A stretch of DNA of 10,948 nucleotides from Pseudomonadota bacterium (GTDB lineage: Bacteria; Pseudomonadota; Alphaproteobacteria; Rhizobiales; Xanthobacteraceae): positions 1-10,948 of the forward strand of contig JAEXXW010000101.1 of the NCBI GenBank assembly GCA_023405565.1, written 5' to 3'. Below, piece by piece: positions 7,566 to 10,948 of this stretch; within the stretch, counting starts at the first letter, position 1; each line of letters opens with the position of its first letter. The notes under the pieces were generated by a model. It was given only the letters and a program-made list of their open reading frames with translations. It was not told where the DNA came from and searched no databases. The position numbers and the translations under genes are program-made.

Positions 7566-8774
7566 ATGCGCCATGTCACCATCGTCGGCGGCGGTCAGGC
7601 CGGCCTCGTCCTCGCCATCGGTCTTTTGCAGTCGGGATATGCCGTGCGGGTCGTGCAGAACCGTTCCGGCGCCGACATCGCCAACGGCAAGGTCATGTCA
7701 ACGCAATGCGTGTTTGGCACGGCGCGTGCCGAGGAACGCCGGCTCGGCCTCGACTTCTGGAATGACACCGCGCCTGCGATCACCGGCATGCGGGTTTCGG
7801 TGGCGGCTCCGGACGGCTCGGGCAACAAAGCCTTCGGCTTTATCGGCGATCTTGTCGCGCCGGCACAGTCGGTCGACCAGCGCGTGAAATTTCCACGCTT
7901 CATGGAGGCGTTTGTCGCGCAAGGCGGTACGCTGGAGATTACCGATGCCGGTATCCCCGATCTCGAGCGCTATGCCACCGACAGCGACCTTGTCGTTGTC
8001 GCCGCCGGCAAGGGGCCGGTGGCGCAACTCTTCGACCGCGATGATGCGCGCTCGCCCTATGACAAGCCGATGCGTGCCTTGTCGGTCGTCTACACCAAGG
8101 GCACGACGCCTTACGAGAAGACCTGCGTGACGGCGACGCTGATCCCCGGTGCCGGCGAATTGTTCATGATCCCCTGCCTGACCCTGTCGGGACCATGCGA
8201 GATCCTGTTCTTTGAAGCCGTGCCCGGCGGCCCGCTCGATGTGTTCGAAGCAGCAATGGATATCGATACGCAGCTGGCGAAAACAAAATCGCTGATCAAG
8301 CAATTCGTGTCGTGGGAGTACGAGCGCATTGCCGACGCCACGCCCACCGACGCCAATGGCAGCCTCGCCGGCCGCGTCGCACCGACGGTCCGCAAAGGCG
8401 TCGGCTCTTTGCCGTCCGGCAAGCCGATCCTCGGCCTTGCCGATGCGGTGATCCTCAACGATCCAATCGTCGGACAAGGTTCGAACAACGCGATCAAGGC
8501 TGCGGCGATCTATCTCGACGCGATTGTGAAGCGGGGCGACGCCTCCTACGATGCGTCCTGGATGAACGCGACATTCGAAGCGTCATTCCAGCGTGTCGAG
8601 GCCTCGACCATGTGGAGCAACATGATCCTGATGCCGCCGCCTCCGCATGTCGTCGAACTGCTGGCGCGGGCGTCCAGTAAGCAGGATCTCGCCGACAAGG
8701 TTGCCGGCGGCTTCGACGAACCGGGTACGATCGTTCCGCTTTTTGCCGATCCTGCACTTGCCGCGGCGGCGTGA
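7566..8774 (+). CDS. StyA-like FAD monooxygenase, probably indole-monooxygenase type
   Basis: This is the oxygenase component of a two-component flavoprotein monooxygenase (styrene/indole monooxygenase family). It uses reduced FAD and oxygen to epoxidise styrene or indole-like alkenes, or to oxidise sulphides. The 402-residue product (StyA has about 415) opens with the FAD-binding fold IVGGGQAGLVLAIGL (GxGxxG at 8-13). Other family-typical segments are KVMSTQCVF (42-50), APAQSVDQR (98-106), VVVAAGKG (143-150), SPYDKPMRAL (163-172), and LADAVILNDPIVGQGSNNA near 291-309. Aligned by eye to StyA, specificity positions read S45, Q47, V49, I72, M75 and A100, closer to the indole-type fingerprint than the styrene-type. 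ATG 7566 is chosen: GGAG lies 8 nt upstream and the protein starts directly in the FAD fold; the longer frame overlaps the regulator. The required flavin reductase is not in the window. It is co-directional with a cupin gene 31 bp downstream. Confidence 0.9.
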   Translation: MRHVTIVGGGQAGLVLAIGLLQSGYAVRVVQNRSGADIANGKVMSTQCVFGTARAEERRLGLDFWNDTAPAITGMRVSVAAPDGSGNKAFGFIGDLVAPAQSVDQRVKFPRFMEAFVAQGGTLEITDAGIPDLERYATDSDLVVVAAGKGPVAQLFDRDDARSPYDKPMRALSVVYTKGTTPYEKTCVTATLIPGAGELFMIPCLTLSGPCEILFFEAVPGGPLDVFEAAMDIDTQLAKTKSLIKQFVSWEYERIADATPTDANGSLAGRVAPTVRKGVGSLPSGKPILGLADAVILNDPIVGQGSNNAIKAAAIYLDAIVKRGDASYDASWMNATFEASFQRVEASTMWSNMILMPPPPHVVELLARASSKQDLADKVAGGFDEPGTIVPLFADPALAAAA

Positions 8775-8805
8775 TCTCAAAATTCAACAGCAAGGATTTT
8801 CCGCG

Positions 8806-9267
8806 ATGACAGATATCAAGCTGATCCCGGGCATCACACCGGCTGGCCAGAGCCAGACGCCGACGGTGTGGAATATTCTCGGGCACACCTATTATGAGAA
8901 ATCGAATTGCGCCTCGTCGTTTTCATTCGAGACCTTCGATCCGCCCGGCACGTTCGTTCCGCCGCACATTCATCCGACGCAGGATGAGTTCATCTACATG
9001 CTGGAAGGCACCTTCGATCTCTATCTCGATGGCAAATGGGTGAAGGCCAGCACCGGCGATCTCGTCAAGATGCCGATGGGGCTGCCGCACGGCTATTACA
9101 ACAGAACAGATAAGCCGACGCGCGCATTCTTCTGGGTGTCGCCGTCACGTTCACTCAAGGAGCTGTTCGATCAATTGCACAACCTCACCGATCCGGAAGA
9201 GGTCGTGCGCCGCTCGGCCGCGCATGAAGTGGACTTCCTGCCGCCCGGCAGCGTACCGGGCGCATGA
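8806..9267 (+). CDS. Small cupin-domain protein, complete metal site
   Basis: This is a 153-residue single-domain cupin, likely a cytoplasmic metalloenzyme or metal-dependent binding protein. Motif 1 is complete: G48-x5-H54-x-H56-x4-E61-x6-G68. Motif 2 is complete: G84-x5-P90-x-G92-x2-H95-x3-N99. H54, H56, E61 and H95 are therefore the expected four metal ligands. The overall look (PPHIHPTQDEFIYMLEG) is that of quercetinase-like or isomerase-like cupins, whose substrates vary widely. ATG 8806 follows AAGGA (8792-8796) at a 9-nt spacing. It begins 31 bp after the monooxygenase stop and ends at a terminator, so the two are almost certainly one operon. Context suggests it acts on, or protects the cell from, the oxidised product; this is inference, and the exact reaction cannot be read from the sequence. 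Confidence 0.88.
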   Translation: MTDIKLIPGITPAGQSQTPTVWNILGHTYYEKSNCASSFSFETFDPPGTFVPPHIHPTQDEFIYMLEGTFDLYLDGKWVKASTGDLVKMPMGLPHGYYNRTDKPTRAFFWVSPSRSLKELFDQLHNLTDPEEVVRRSAAHEVDFLPPGSVPGA

Positions 9268-9279
9268 GATTGCGCGAAC

Positions 9280-9312
9280 AAAAAAGGCCCGGCTTTTCGC
9301 CGGGCCTTTGTC
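9280..9312. terminator. Bidirectional terminator between the cupin and DUF992 genes
   Basis: A perfect 11-bp stem, AAAGGCCCGGC (9283-9293) with GCCGGGCCTTT (9299-9309), TTTTC loop. On the minus strand it ends in six T's (complement of 9280-9285), a strong signal for the DUF992 gene. On the plus strand only TTTGT follows. It sits between two convergent stop codons. Confidence 0.9.
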
Positions 9313-9331
9313 ATTCAACGCTTGCCGATCA

Positions 9332-9796
9332 TTAGCGCAGCGACAGCGCCGCAACACCCGCGGCAACATTCACGCCGCGCTGGGCCGAGAGCGATACAGG
9401 CTGCAGCGAGAACGAACGGTCCGATCCACCGACCAGTACGTTGGCGCCGGCGCCCACGCCGAAGGCGGCCTGCCCGCTGGCGCCGACATAATCACCCACG
9501 AGCGAGTGCGGCGGAACATGAGCCGACTGAGCGAGCACCGCCCAGTACAAACGGCCGCCTTCCTTCACACCGAGATCGATGCCAAGCCGGGAGATCATCG
9601 CATGGTAGCGCTCAGGGCGGCCACGGGTCGGCTGGAAAACGCAAGCGGCCTGCTGCTGGGATCCAATCACCATGCCGACGCTCGGCGCCAGATTGCAGGT
9701 CAGGTTACCGACGCGGGTCCGCGATTGCGCATCGGCCGATGACATGGACATGGCGAGTGTTGCAGCCGCTGTGGCCGCCAGCAGAAGTGAACGCAT
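9332..9796 (-). CDS. Secreted DUF992-family protein
   Basis: This is a 154-residue protein of the DUF992 family, which I know mainly from Rhizobiales; no function is established. It starts with a clear signal peptide (MRSLLLAATAAATLAMSMSSADA) cut near residue 23-24. The mature chain shows family features: VGNLTCNLAPSVGMVIGS at 29-46, a second cysteine C52 in ACVF that may pair with C34, LGIDLGVKEG at 71-80 and WAVLA at 85-89, a GDYVGASGQAAFGVGAGANV stretch (101-120) with LVGGSDRSFSLQP, and the end GVNVAAGVAALSLR. The composition suggests a beta-rich periplasmic or surface protein. The start at 9796 is chosen because AAGGA lies 8 nt upstream and the signal peptide begins there; the longer open frame runs antisense through the neighbouring gene. 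It is divergent from the DUF72 gene across 192 bp and ends at the shared terminator. Confidence 0.88.
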   Translation of the reverse strand: MRSLLLAATAAATLAMSMSSADAQSRTRVGNLTCNLAPSVGMVIGSQQQAACVFQPTRGRPERYHAMISRLGIDLGVKEGGRLYWAVLAQSAHVPPHSLVGDYVGASGQAAFGVGAGANVLVGGSDRSFSLQPVSLSAQRGVNVAAGVAALSLR

Positions 9797-9988
9797 AGGG
9801 GAAATCCTTTCAGCATCGAGAGATTGAGGCGGCTGGCCTTGACGGCCCCCGGCTCTCAGAGACCGGGCTTTAGCATGACCCATGACAAACAAAAGCCCCC
9901 CCGAAAATACCATCGCCACCCGATTGGAAACCGGGTTTCTACATAAGTCGCTTCCTGGGATATGGTTGCACAACATGAGGAGACGGGC

Positions 9989-10795
9989 GTGGCGGTCAAA
10001 CAAGGCCATATCTACACGGGCATTGGCGGCTGGACCTATGAGCCGTGGCGCGGGGTCTTTTATCCGAAGGGGCTCCCCCACGCGCAGGAACTGAGCTACG
10101 CAGCGCAGCATCTGACCTCGATCGAGATCAACGGCACATTCTACCGGACACAAAGCCCGGCCAGCTATCGCAAATGGGCATCGGAAGTCCCGGACGGCTT
10201 CGTCTTTTCGCTGAAAGGACCACGCTTTGCGGTGAACCGGCGCGTGCTCGCCGAAGCCGGGGACTCGATCAAGAAATTCCTGCATTCCGGCGTCACCGAA
10301 CTCGGCGACCGCCTCGGACCGCTGCTGTGGCAATTCGCCCCGACCAAGAAATACGACGAAGCTGACTTTGGAAAGTTTCTCGAGTTGCTTCCGGCCGAAT
10401 TCGATGGCCGTGCGATGCGGCATGTCGTCGAGGTGCGGCATGACAGCTTCTGCACACCAGCCTTCGTCAGGTTGTTACGCCAGTTTCAAATCGCTGTGGT
10501 CTTTGCCGAACATGCGACTTACCCGGCCATCGCCGATATCACCACTGACTTCGTTTATGCGCGCCTGCAAAAGGGCGAGGAAAAGCTGAAGACCGGCTAT
10601 CCACCGAAAGCGCTCGATGCCTGGACCGATCGCGTCACCATCTGGGCGCGCGGCGGCATGCCGGACGACCTGCCACTGATCGATCCCACCACCAAGCCGA
10701 AGAAGCAAGGCCGCGACGTGTTCGTCTACTTTATCCATGAGGCCAAGGTGCGCGCTCCGGCCGCAGCCATGGCCTTGATCGAGCGCCTGAAATAG
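9989..10795 (+). CDS. DUF72 (YecE-like) protein
   Basis: This is a 268-residue cytoplasmic protein of the DUF72/YecE family, a TIM-barrel-like fold without an agreed function. Conserved blocks are present: YTGIGGWTYEPWRGVFYP (9-26), HLTSIEINGTFYRTQ (41-55) with the E-x-N-x-T-F-Y family motif, FVFSLKGPRF (71-80), LGPLLWQFAP, VVEVRHDSF, VVFAEH, FVYARLQ, and the terminal DVFVYFIHEAKVRAPAAAM. The GTG start at 9989 is favoured because GAGGAG (9977-9982) is 6 nt upstream. An in-frame ATG at 9962 would add nine residues (MVAQHEETG) with a weaker ribosome-binding site, so the start is uncertain by nine codons. It is transcribed away from the DUF992 gene. No terminator is clear in the 99 bp that follow, so it may be co-transcribed with the next gene. 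Confidence 0.93.
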   Translation: MAVKQGHIYTGIGGWTYEPWRGVFYPKGLPHAQELSYAAQHLTSIEINGTFYRTQSPASYRKWASEVPDGFVFSLKGPRFAVNRRVLAEAGDSIKKFLHSGVTELGDRLGPLLWQFAPTKKYDEADFGKFLELLPAEFDGRAMRHVVEVRHDSFCTPAFVRLLRQFQIAVVFAEHATYPAIADITTDFVYARLQKGEEKLKTGYPPKALDAWTDRVTIWARGGMPDDLPLIDPTTKPKKQGRDVFVYFIHEAKVRAPAAAMALIERLK

Positions 10796-10894
10796 CAACC
10801 TGATTGCAACAGTTGATTGCCGGCCGCCTCAGCGGCGATAGTCCGGCGAGACAATTTATTCCGCCAAACGGAACATGCGGCCCGGAGAGACTTG

Positions 10895-10948
10895 ATGGAT
10901 ATTCCGCTGATTGCCCAGCTCGCCGCAAGCGCCGGCATTGCTTTGACG
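10895..10948 (+). CDS. Start of an unidentified gene, cut by the window end
   Basis: ATG 10895 opens a frame that runs without a stop to the last base and gives 18 residues, MDIPLIAQLAASAGIALT. GGAG (10884-10887) is 7 nt upstream, which supports a real start. The visible part is hydrophobic and could be the first membrane segment or a buried helix. It is too short to assign a family. It lies 99 bp after the DUF72 gene on the same strand. Confidence 0.55.
   Translation, partial: MDIPLIAQLAASAGIALT

Noticed and set aside
7698..8477. 259-residue open frame antisense to the monooxygenase
   Set aside because: It is a shadow of a well-supported gene; low-complexity Arg/Gly/Asp composition.
9797..10441. 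N-terminal extension of the DUF992 frame to 10441
   Set aside because: It is antisense to the DUF72 gene; the signal peptide and ribosome-binding site fix the start at 9796.
10823..10836. Hairpin GCCGC-CTCA-GCGGC after the DUF72 gene
   Set aside because: A 5-bp stem without a T-run in GC-rich DNA; not enough for a terminator.

Overview
The window looks like a chromosomal segment of an alphaproteobacterium, most likely a Bradyrhizobium / Rhodopseudomonas / Afipia-type member of the Rhizobiales. Four things point that way: GC-rich coding; a GroES-GroEL pair with a Met/Gly-rich GroEL tail; the GTCATCCTGAGG...CCTCGAAGGATGAC palindromic intergenic repeat, which I associate with that group; and DUF992 and Omp25/Omp31-like envelope proteins. 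The genus is an inference and no database was searched.

Layout. 1-158 is the 3' half of groES, followed by a nested palindrome (166-274) inside the operon and then complete groEL (304-1947) with a strong terminator (1971-2001). A small secreted protein of unknown function follows (2082-2414). An AraC-type regulator (2500-3516, minus) is divergent from a beta-barrel outer-membrane protein (3808-4641, GTG start). The 291 bp between them hold a 14-bp-stem hairpin and a perfect 16-bp palindrome. After a terminator (4720-4748) comes amn, AMP nucleosidase (4828-6324), possibly transcribed as a leaderless mRNA from a promoter at 4793-4818 preceded by a 7-bp inverted repeat.

6348-9267 is the most interesting block. 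A second AraC-type regulator (minus) is divergent from a two-gene unit: a StyA-like FAD monooxygenase (7566-8774) and a cupin with a full set of metal ligands (8806-9267). The monooxygenase's active-site positions look more like indole monooxygenase than styrene monooxygenase. No partner flavin reductase is in the window. The divergent promoter region has two candidate operator structures: a 14-bp direct repeat spaced 43 bp, and a 17-bp direct repeat with a 20-bp period, both of the kind AraC/XylS proteins bind. The likely reading is a small regulated oxidation module for an aromatic or indolic compound; the substrate is not shown by the sequence.

After a bidirectional terminator (9280-9312) come a secreted DUF992 protein (9332-9796, minus), a divergent DUF72/YecE-like protein (9989-10795), and the first 18 codons of an unidentified gene (10895 onward). 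No gene-free stretch exceeds 300 bases; the longest is 3517-3807. I see no tRNA, rRNA, CRISPR array, insertion sequence or phage gene.
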